The notes under the pieces are model-generated. The model was not told the DNA's origin and searched no databases. It worked only from the letters and a program-made list of their open reading frames with translations. A stretch of DNA of 64,000 nucleotides, from positions 372,001-436,000 of the forward strand of contig JALUTQ010000020.1 in assembly GCA_032718865.1 (NCBI GenBank), written 5' to 3'. The stretch is from Tilletia caries (taxonomy: Eukaryota > Basidiomycota > Exobasidiomycetes > Tilletiales > Tilletiaceae). Below are positions 56,577 through 64,000 of the stretch, piece by piece. Both the position numbers and the translations under genes were made by a program. The stretch's first letter is position 1. Every line of letters starts with the position of its first letter.

Positions 56577-59500
56577 GGCGCGCGCCTTGGCCTTACTCTC
56601 AGGCGTCATCTTGCTGACGCCCATAGTCACGGACAGCGTCGTAGAGACCATCGAGCGCGAGATCACTACAATAGCAACAGAAGGCGTAGCGTCATCCAGC
56701 AGTGCGGACTCAAAAGCGGGAGACAGCTCCGTGCCCGCCGGTGCCGTGCTCAAGATCTCCCACTCGCTCCGGCATCAGGTCGCCCTCCCGCCCAACTCTG
56801 CATACAACTACATCCCCATCGAACAGCACGTGCCCGCCGAGCCACCCGCACGCGTATATCCCTTCACTCTCGATCCCTTCCAGAGGAGGTCCATCGACAG
56901 CATAGAGCGCGGCGAGTCCGTCCTCGTGTCCGCGCATACAAGTGCCGGAAAGAGCGTCGTCGCAGAGTACGCCATTGCCAAGGCCCTGAGCGAGAGACAG
57001 AGGGTGGTATACACAAGTCCCATCAAGGTCAGTGCTCTGCTTTTCTCTCCGTTCAAAATCACTTTTCTTCCGTTGTCGTACTGGTCTAATGAAACACGCT
57101 TGCATGCATGTCAAATGCTCGCCTCTCAGGCACTGTCCAATCAGAAGTACCGAGAACTCCAGGCCGACTTCAAGGATGTCGGTCTCATGACGGGTGATGT
57201 TACCATAGCGCGTCTTGTCTCGTCATGACAACAGAGGTTCGTCGTCTTCCGAACAGAAAATTCTTGGCTATCTCCTTATTCATCCTGACCTCGCCTTGGC
57301 CCTTCTCCAGATTCTGCGGTCAATGCTCTATAGAGGCTCGGAGATCATGCGCGAGGTGGCGTGGGTTATCTTCGATGAGATTCACTACATGCGAGATGCA
57401 GGTATGTCCATCCACTGCGCGCTGCGGTCTCCCAATTCCTAGCATTTAGCTCACAATCAATCGCTTTCCACCTCAAGAACGCGGCGTGGTATGGGAGGAA
57501 ACCATCATCCTACTCCCTCGAAAGGTCCGCTACGTCTTCCTGTCCGCCACCATCCCAAACGCCATGCAGTTCGCCGAGTGGATCGCAGCCTTGCATGACC
57601 AGCCTTGCCATGTCGTCTACACCGACTTCCGGCCCACTCCTCTCCAACACTACTTCTTCCCCACAGGAAGCGACGGCATCCACCTCATCGTCGACGAGCG
57701 AGGGACTTTCCGCGAAGATAACTTCCAAAAAGCCATGGGCGCTCTTGCTTCGTCGCGAGGCGAGGACCCGGCCAGCACAACGAGTGGCGCAGGTCAGAAA
57801 GGCGGGAAGAAAGGTCAGACTCGCAAGGGTGGGAAGAAGGAGGACTCGGACATCTATAAGATCATCAAGATGATCATGATGAAGAACTACAACCCGGTCA
57901 TCGTCTTCTCCTTCTCCAAGCGGGAGTGCGAGGCCTTGGCGCTTCAGATGAGCAAGCTCGAGTTCAACATGGAGGAGGAGAAGGGCATGGTGGAGATGGT
58001 CTTCAAGAATGCGATTGGAGCCCTCAGTGCCGAAGACCAGGCTCTGCCGCAAATCGAGAGTATTCTGCCGCTTCTCAAGCGCGGCATCGGGATCCATCAC
58101 GGCGGTCTGCTTCCCATCCTCAAGGAGGTCATCGAGATCCTGTTCCAGGAAGGTCTGATCAAGGTCCTCTTTGCGACCGAGACGTTCTCCATCGGGCTCA
58201 ACATGCCTGCCAAGACGGTCGTATTCACCGCGGTGCAGAAGTGGGACGGTCAAGCGCGGAGGAATCTGACGTCGGGCGAGTTTATTCAAGTGAGTATTAT
58301 CAGTCATGCGCTCTTTGATTCGAATAGCCATCATGATCCTGATCATTCGTATTGTCCACAGATGTCCGGGCGAGCAGGTCGACGTGGTCTTGATGAGCGA
58401 GGCATCGTCATTATGATGTTCGATGAAAAGCTGGAGCCTCCGGACGCGAAGGCCATGGTCAAAGGCGAAGCTGACCGTCTCGACAGTGCCTTCCATCTCG
58501 GTTACAACATGATCCTCAACCTGATGCGCGTCGAAGGTATCTCCCCCCGAGTACATGCTCGAGCGGTCCTTCTTCACCTTCCAAAGTCGAGCGAGCATCC
58601 CCGGGCTCGAGGAGGAACTGCAAGCGGCGGAGCAGGCACGGGATGCGATCTCTGTTGAGCGAGAGGATGACGTGGCACAGTACTACAACCTGCGCCAGCA
58701 AGCGGAGAAACTGAAGGAGGACTACGTGAGCATCATCACGAACCCACACTATTCGCTTCCCTTCCTGCAAACGGGCCGTATCATTCGTGTCCAGCATGGT
58801 GAGCTTGACTTCGGGTGGGGCGTCGCGGTGAGCTTCCGGAAGAAGGTACCTGCGAAGGGGCAAACTTTGGATGAGAGCGAGCCTGCCCAGCGCCACTATA
58901 TCGTCGACTGTCTTCTGCTTTGCGACGAGAGCAGCGTCGATCCGGTCAAGGGTAGCAAGGATAACAATGCCGAGGCGCTCTCCACGGGTGGCGTGAAGCC
59001 GTGTCCGCCCAAGACGATGGGCAAAGTCCTTTTGCTTCCCATCCTTCTCTCCACAGTACGCGAATTCAGCGGGATCAAGTTGCACCTGCCCACCGATCTT
59101 CGGAATCGCGACTCCCTCGAGACCGTCCGGCGCCATCTGGTCGAGATCAAGAAGCGGTTCCCCAAAGGCCTGCCCCAACTCGAGCCTGTGAAGGACATGA
59201 AGATCACCTCGGACGAGTTCAAGACGACGGTCCAGAAGGTCGCCCTGGTCGAGAAGCACCTGTCCGAGTCCTCCATCGCGAAGAGTGAGGACCTGCCTGC
59301 GCTATACGAGGCCTACTCGCAGAAGATGGACGCGGACAAGGCCTGTCAGGAACTCAAGGCGAAGATCGAAGCTGTGCAGAACGTGATCCAGCTCGACGAA
59401 CTCAAGTGTCGCAAGCGGGTCCTCCGCCGACTGGGCTTTACCACCGCGGACGACGTGGTGGAGAAGAAGGGTCGGGTCGCTTGCGAGATTAGCTCGGGTG

Positions 59501-60234
59501 ATGAGCTGCTGCTGACGGAGATGATGTTCAATGGTGTCTTTAACGAGCTCACGGCGGAGCACTGCGCGGCGCTGTTGAGTTGCTTTGTGTTCAACGAGAA
59601 GGTGAGTGCATTTACTTTGCCCGCTCGCCGCACGCTCTCCCAGGGAACACTCACCTCTCTCCCTTCACTTTGCAGAGCGACGCCAAGGTCCGACTACGGG
59701 AAGAACTGCAGCAGCCGCTGCGGACGATGCAGGAGATGGCCCGGCGGATCGCCAAGGTTTCCATCGAGAGTCGACTGCCGGTGAATGAGGACGAATACGT
59801 GCAGAGCTTCCGCGTGGAGCTGATGGAGGCTGTGCTGATGTGGTGCCGCGGGCAGAAGTTTGTTGATATCTGCAAAGTGAGTGTGCCCTTCAATCGGACG
59901 TCAAGAATGGTGTTCCTCGTATACATAACTCACTGACGAAACTACCTCTGGCGGAACTAACAAAAAGACGTCGGACGTCTTCGAAGGCTCGATCATCCGT
60001 GCCTTCCGACGGCTTTCCGAGCTCATCCGCCAGATGGTCGCCGCTGCCAAAGCCATTGGCAATCTTGAGCTCGAGGGCAAGTTTGAGTCTAGTTTGGCGT
60101 TGCTTGAGCGGGAGGCTAGCATCATTTTTCTCTCCGTGAGTTTACTTTTGGCTCTTGTGACCTTGACAACTGCAGGCCCAGTCTGACCCTTCTTCGTTTC
60201 TTTGACACCTTGCTCTAGGTCACTGTATCTTTGA
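56577..60234 (+). pseudogene. MTR4-like exosome RNA helicase, frame-damaged
   Basis: Exon-like blocks: 56577-57027, 57130-57236, 57311-57401, 57478-58289, 58362-59601, 59676-59876, 59968-60135 and 60219-60234. They encode nearly a whole Ski2-like helicase of the MTR4 type: [36 protein letters not shown] (motifs Q and I), [11 protein letters not shown] (DEIH box), [26 protein letters not shown] and [14 protein letters not shown] (motif VI), then arch/KOW and C-terminal domains. Three problems are visible. About 7 bases are missing at 57207-57209, shifting the frame before LVMTTE. One C too many occurs in a run of six (58543-58548). At the 3' end the conserved SLYL-stop is one base out of phase after the acceptor at 60218. 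No start codon or N-terminal exon was found. MTR4 is normally essential, so this is a decayed paralogue or carries assembly errors. Confidence 0.75.
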
Positions 60235-60618
60235 GAACGTGCCCAATCGTTTGTGTGGGTTGCCTTTGATCAATTGTAGACATTGTGTTGAAAGAGAGAT
60301 CGTCTCTATCCTTTCGACGAGACCTAATCCTTCCAGTATTTCAAGACCGAGCAGGTTTAGCGATGCAACACGTTCGCTGTGAGATTCGGCACATGGAATT
60401 GATGGTGGAGGGGAATACAGTGAGGGGGACAGTGATAGCATCGAGGTCACTGGATAGCGGTGGACGACAAACGTTCTTCGCCGCGGTCGGAGTGAAGGTT
60501 TGAAGTGCATCGACGAGCTGGGCAAGCAGCGGGATCGACCATCGAGGCAACGTGCGCCATGCCGACCCAACGCTGCCCAACGGGTCACCTCAATGCCTCC
60601 GGGTTCGGGGGGTGTCCT
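60235..60618. other. Intergenic, MTR4-like 3' side
   Basis: About 380 bases between the pseudogene and the stop of peptide gene B (-). Open frames on both strands show no recognisable domain. Confidence 0.5.
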
Positions 60619-60899
60619 CTAGCAGTGTGGATAGCAAGGGCTGTGCCTGTTGTTAGGGCCAGGTCCAGCGTAGTCCTCGGGCTCGACCTTGAGAAAACGA
60701 GGGGAGAAGAAAAGAGAAGATTGGGTCACGGGTCACCGAACGTTCTGTAACATGCATAAATTGCATTCGCGCAACGAAGGCGAGGGAACTGGGGCAGACT
60801 CACATGTTCGGGCACATCTGTGGTGCTGGCAGTCATGGCCATAGCCAGGGCTAGGAGGGCGAAGAGGTAGATGACCTTGCTGCTGGAGAAGGGCTTCAT
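60619..60899 (-). CDS. Small secreted peptide, family copy B
   Basis: Two minus-strand exons (60899-60804, 60687-60619) give 54 residues. Exon 1 codes for a signal peptide (KVIYLFALLALAMAMTAST) plus TTDVPEH; the phase-0 intron follows. Exon 2 starts VEPEDYAGPGPNNRH and ends SPCYPHC-stop. The predicted mature peptide is about 30 residues with two cysteines in the pattern PC-x-PHC at the very end, a probable disulphide or C-terminal cysteine signal. Exon lengths (96 and 69 nt) equal those of copy C. The last bases before and after the stop (CTCTAGCAGTGTGG on the plus strand) are also shared with copy C. The family is unknown to me. Confidence 0.65.
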
Positions 60900-60990
60900 G
60901 GTGCTTGTGGGTAATGGTTAAGGGTCGCAAAGTGTGTAAGGAAGAGTGTTTTGGGGGGGGGAAGGGGGGACTTGTGTGAATCCAAATCGT

Positions 60991-61003
60991 CGCTCTTTAT
61001 ACC
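60991..61003 (-). promoter_or_regulatory. TATA box of peptide gene B
   Basis: GGTATAAAGAGCG on the minus strand, about 92-104 bases before the ATG at 60899. It is the best TATA consensus among the family promoters. Confidence 0.55.
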
Positions 61004-61458
61004 TTTCTGAAGGTCAGTCTCACAGCACAGGACTACATCTGTACATACGGCCTTTGCAACGTACATAGCTCACATCGCTACGGCGTGTCCAAAACCCGGC
61101 TGTCGACGAGTGCGACAGCGATTTCATCTCGCCGCTGGCGTGCCGGAGGGAAACCTGCGCGCCGGTGACTTGCTGGGGATCGCACACCGTCCTTTGAGCG
61201 TTGCGACCATGTGCCCAGTGCTCGTCTCGCTTGTGTCTTGTCCGTCTGGCGGATCGTTCCTAGCTTCGAAGCGTCCGGTTCGTCTTGGTCCCTTTTTGGG
61301 AAGCCTTCGACATCGATGCCCTCTCCCTCGCCCAGCAATCGAGGGAAGAAGGCGACTGGCGAAGCGAGAGGATCAACCTTGAGATGAGAACAGCGTCACG
61401 CTGTCCGCCCTCGGTTCTGACTGTGCGGTCTATGCCAGCTCCTATACTGGAGAGAGAA

Positions 61459-61538
61459 GGTCAGAAGGTCAGAAGGTCAGAAGGTCAGAAGGTCAGAAGG
61501 TCAGAAGGTCAGAAGGTCAGAAGGTCAGAAGGTCAGAA
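61459..61538. repeat. 8-bp tandem repeat, 10 copies
   Basis: Ten exact head-to-tail copies of GGTCAGAA. The array lies between peptide genes B and C. The absence of variation between units suggests recent expansion. Confidence 0.95.
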
Positions 61539-61879
61539 GAAGAAGATAGGTCTTCGTTGCCGCTCCGCTCGAATTGGTTCTCGTCGTTTGCTTCTCTTTC
61601 GGCAACAACGAAAGTCGAACGCTGGTCTATAGAACGGGAACGATGGCAATGCTATTTCGACATGCCATGTACGTATGGCTAAAGAGGAAGCCTACGAACA
61701 CAGAGAAGCAAGCGATAAAGTCGATGGGGAGGGAGATGAACGCGTTCGTGGTCACAGCCGAAAGTCGGCGCTCGAAGTTTAATGAGCTTCGCAACGAATC
61801 GCATCGGTGTCGAGGGAGATGCCTGATGCGGACGGACCGGCTCGATGCTTTCACCTGCTGCTGCTCGGTTCGGAGATCT

Positions 61880-62140
61880 CTAGCAGTGTGGCCTACAAGG
61901 ATCATGGATAGGGTTTGCGCGGGGAGGTCTATAATCGTCAGAGACGTCCTTCAGAACAAATGAAAGGAAGGAAGAATAGTTGATTCAGTGAACGTTCCAC
62001 AATTGCGTTCGCCCACACTCGCGAGACATATTGAGCAGACTCACATCTTCGGGCAAAGTCTCTGCGCGAATGTGTATGGCCACAGCGAGAGCCAGGAGCG
62101 CGAAGAAGTAGATGGTTTTGGTGTTGGGAACGAAGTGCAT
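61880..62140 (-). CDS. Small secreted peptide, family copy C
   Basis: Two minus-strand exons (62140-62045, 61948-61880) give 54 residues. The signal peptide is KTIYFFALLALAVAIHIRA; exon 1 ends ETLPED and the phase-0 intron follows. Exon 2 begins DVSDDYRPPRANPIH and ends DPCRPHC-stop. The mature part is about 28 residues with an acidic start and the PC-x-PHC end, as in copy B. Exon 1, the intron and the visible first codon of exon 2 are repeated in inverted orientation as copy E at the right edge of the window. TTTTAAG near 62241 (TATA-like on the minus strand) lies about 100 bases upstream. Confidence 0.65.
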
Positions 62141-62370
62141 GGTCTTTGTGGGTAACGCGAAGCTGAATGCGGAAAAGTGATGGGGGAAAGTGGGTGCTGG
62201 AAGGAAGAGAATCGGCTTCTGTCAGATCATGTTGCCACCTTTTAAGTGCTTTTGGTTGACGCGTTGATGGAGCTGGCGGAGAAACTTACAGCAGCAGCGG
62301 TTGAGCCTAGTCGGGCTTTAGTTCTTCAATATGTCGTCACTCGTCGGACCTCTCGGAACTCGCTGAGGGC
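61946..62370 (-). repeat. Inverted duplication, left arm (holds peptide gene C)
   Basis: This arm matches 63585-64000 in reverse complement. It is identical from the GTC(A)AACCAAAAGCAC region upstream of the gene through the first codon of exon 2, and diverges slightly (small indels, few substitutions) over the outer 110 bases. The true arm may extend further left, because the partner arm runs off the window. Confidence 0.9.
62238..62246 (-). promoter_or_regulatory. TATA-like box of peptide gene C
   Basis: CTTAAAAGG on the minus strand, about 98-106 bases before the ATG at 62140. The same box precedes copy E. Confidence 0.45.
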
Positions 62371-63181
62371 GAGAAGACCATCGCTAGTGTGAGGCATGAG
62401 CTGCTCGTGCTGCGAGTTCTTCGCCACCCTTCTTTCCAACACCAGGTCTCATCTGTCTCACGTTCTGAGAGTGACATGACCTGGGAACCAGCGCGATCTG
62501 GGCGTTTGCATCGCATCTCCTATATCGTTTTGGGTGAACCTCCCGCCATTGCTGTGCTGATTGCCGAACCTGGACCAGGGTGCTCGCCTCGTGTCAAGCG
62601 TATGAGTTGGAGATGGTGTTTCCGCTGTTGGCTGATTCGCGGTATTCCCCGCCCGTCCCCTTGAGACACTTCCTAATTCCTTCGAAGCCTTGGGTGTCCA
62701 TCATGTTCCGAGGAGGCGGACGACTTGCGAAGCCATCGTGAGGAGTCCGCCTCAACGTCCGACATGTTTCCTAAACAGGCTACTACAGCGGAATGAAAGG
62801 AAAGGAGCGTAAGAACGAGAGCAACTACGTAGCTGGTGCAACGTACGAGAAGAAGAGATCGGTCGCTGGTAAATAATGTGGAATGGAGGTGAGATGGCCG
62901 GGACCATGTGCTGCCGACTTATCCCTCCAATCTTTCCGCCCTTAGTCCTGCCTTTCCTTTCAGAGAAGCATAACAACGGCCGGGTTCCACCTTGAACCCA
63001 CGGGCTCGGCGGAATGCGGATCAAGGCGTCAGGAACCCTCGTCGATCGTGGTAGAGCATGCTAGAAGCGATGGAATATAGTGATGCCGCTTTGAAGCTTC
63101 CGAGGAGCTCTCCTGCCGGAGGCCGTACCCCAAATGAGCTCGACGGAGGCCTGGGAGTACGTTACACATCTCACTCAAAAA

Positions 63182-63190
63182 GGTATATAG
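63182..63190 (+). promoter_or_regulatory. TATA box of peptide gene D
   Basis: GGTATATAG lies about 130 bases before the ATG at 63320. Confidence 0.5.
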
Positions 63191-63319
63191 TAAGGCTCTG
63201 CCCTCTCAGAAGCCTGACAGATCTGTTCTCTCACTCACTCTCCCTCATTGCCCTTCGTCGCATTCGAGAAACCTCTCCTTCCAAAGTCGACCATCCTCCA
63301 AACTCTCAAGAGAAACACC

Positions 63320-63575
63320 ATGAATGTCGTGCCCAGCAGCATCTTCATCACCTTCTTCGCCATCCTGTTCCTTGCCGTGAGCATGACGACTTATGCCAAA
63401 GATCACGATGTGAACCTTCTCTGCTTCGCAGCTTCTATGCCCTTCGGTCGCTGAAATGTTCATGTTGATCTCTTTTCGCCCGAAGACCCGCGATGAAGGC
63501 GCCTACGCCGATCCAGCACCGCAGCCATGGCTTCCGCCCCCGACACACGGCCAAGATCCTGGCGCCTGTTGCTGA
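63320..63575 (+). CDS. Small secreted peptide, family copy D
   Basis: Two exons (63320-63409, 63486-63575) give 59 residues. The signal peptide is SSIFITFFAILFLAVSMTTYA, followed by KDHD and a phase-0 intron whose donor is GTGAAC, weaker than in the other copies. Exon 2 starts TRDEGAYADPAPQPWLPPP and ends THGQDPGACC-stop. The mature part is about 34 residues, Pro-rich with two adjacent C-terminal cysteines. Its exon 2 is closest to copy A, and its cysteine end links it to copies B, C and E. Without splicing the frame would run into the intron and stop early. Confidence 0.6.
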
Positions 63576-63699
63576 TGCATATCAGCCTTGCGAGATCCGA
63601 GAGGTCCGACGACATATTGAAGAACTAAAGCCCGAATAGGCTCACCGCTGCTGTTGTAAGTTTCTCCACCAGCTCCGCCAGCTCCGTCAACCAAAAGCA

Positions 63700-63708
63700 C
63701 TTAAAAGG
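63700..63708 (+). promoter_or_regulatory. TATA-like box of peptide gene E
   Basis: CTTAAAAGG, about 98-106 bases before the ATG at 63806; identical to the box of gene C. Confidence 0.45.
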
Positions 63709-63805
63709 TGGCAACATGATCTGACAGAAGCCGATTCTCTTCCTTCCAGCACCCACTTTCCCCCATCACTTTTCCGCATTCAGCTTCGCGTTACCCACAA
63801 AGACC

Positions 63806-64000
63806 ATGCACTTCGTTCCCAACACCAAAACCATCTACTTCTTCGCGCTCCTGGCTCTCGCTGTGGCCATACACATTCGCGCAGAGACTTTGCCCGAAGA
63901 TGTGAGTCTGCTCAATATGTCTCGCGAGTGTGGGCGAACGCAATTGTGGAACGTTCACTGAATCAACTATTCTTCCTTCCTTTCATTTGTTCTGAAGGAC
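63806..64000 (+). CDS. Small secreted peptide, family copy E (cut by window end)
   Basis: Exon 1 is 63806-63901; the intron is 63902-63997; only the first codon of exon 2 (63998-64000) lies inside the window. All visible bases, coding and intronic, equal copy C in reverse complement. It therefore encodes the same signal peptide (KTIYFFALLALAVAIHIRA) and ETLPED. Whether the mature peptide is also identical cannot be seen here. Confidence 0.6.

Larger units (their letters stand above)
60900..61879. other. Region between peptide genes B and C, with octamer array
   Basis: About 980 bases. It holds the TATA-like box of gene B (60991-61003) and a tandem array (61459-61538). No other gene is supported. 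Confidence 0.5.
62141..63319. other. Spacer between divergent peptide genes C and D
   Basis: About 1.2 kb. It includes part of the inverted-repeat arm and the TATA-like boxes of genes C (62238-62246) and D (63182-63190). Open frames here have no family resemblance. Confidence 0.5.
63585..64000 (+). repeat. Inverted duplication, right arm (holds peptide gene E)
   Basis: Reverse complement of 61946-62370, cut by the window end. It begins right after the stop of gene D. Confidence 0.9.

Noticed and set aside
61459..61538. CRISPR-like array or telomeric repeat
   Set aside because: The repeats are contiguous with no spacers, the organism is eukaryotic, and the unit does not resemble a telomere repeat.
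55285..63901. Peptide family as lipidated mating pheromone precursors
   Set aside because: They have signal peptides and no C-terminal CaaX box, unlike basidiomycete pheromones.

Overview
The window is nuclear DNA of a filamentous or dimorphic fungus, most likely a basidiomycete. Genes are dense, GC-rich, lie on both strands and carry many short introns (about 50-120 nt, mostly GTRNGT..AG). Several proteins look basidiomycete-like (La-related protein with a long disordered N-terminus, STN1, SLD3-like factor, B-type cyclin). I cannot name the genus. Exon boundaries below were read by eye from splice signals, reading phase and family conservation; totals divide by three in every intact gene.

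Layout. 0-10.6 kb: 3' end of the spliceosomal helicase PRP22, then DPM2 (dolichol-phosphate-mannose synthase regulator), a DJ-1/PfpI protein, a mitotic B-type cyclin and a secreted M28 aminopeptidase. 10.7-13.3 kb: a complete hAT transposon with an 8-bp target duplication, inserted in the divergent promoter between the peptidase and an SLD3-like replication gene; its transposase has two frame breaks. 13.5-16.1 kb: SLD3-like gene and SF3B5. 16.1-23.3 kb: repeat-rich, with a frame-broken MULE transposase and a roughly 570-bp TIR element carrying a tRNA-like Pol III unit. 23.4-35.3 kb: LARP1-like gene, CoA-binding protein, NAD kinase with a long acidic tail, PAP2 lipid phosphatase. 35.9-42.1 kb: STN1 (CST telomere complex) and an FG nucleoporin (Nup49/Nup58 type), separated by a 1990-bp element with perfect 57-bp terminal inverted repeats. 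42.5-54.4 kb: GGA-type VHS-GAT adaptor, gamma-tubulin complex protein 2, SLC4/BOR1 transporter, nucleoside hydrolase. These are ordinary housekeeping genes in intact frames.

55.2-64 kb is different. It holds a damaged copy of the exosome helicase MTR4 (at least two frame lesions) surrounded by at least five copies of a family of very small two-exon genes. Exon 1 encodes a signal peptide and exon 2 encodes a 22-38 residue mature peptide. Two copies (C and E) form a recent inverted duplication of over 400 bp. I do not recognise the family. It is the best candidate in the window for something undescribed, such as short secreted or effector-like peptides or signalling peptides.

Three of the frame breaks (hAT, MULE, MTR4) sit in homopolymer runs, so assembly error must be excluded before calling those genes dead.
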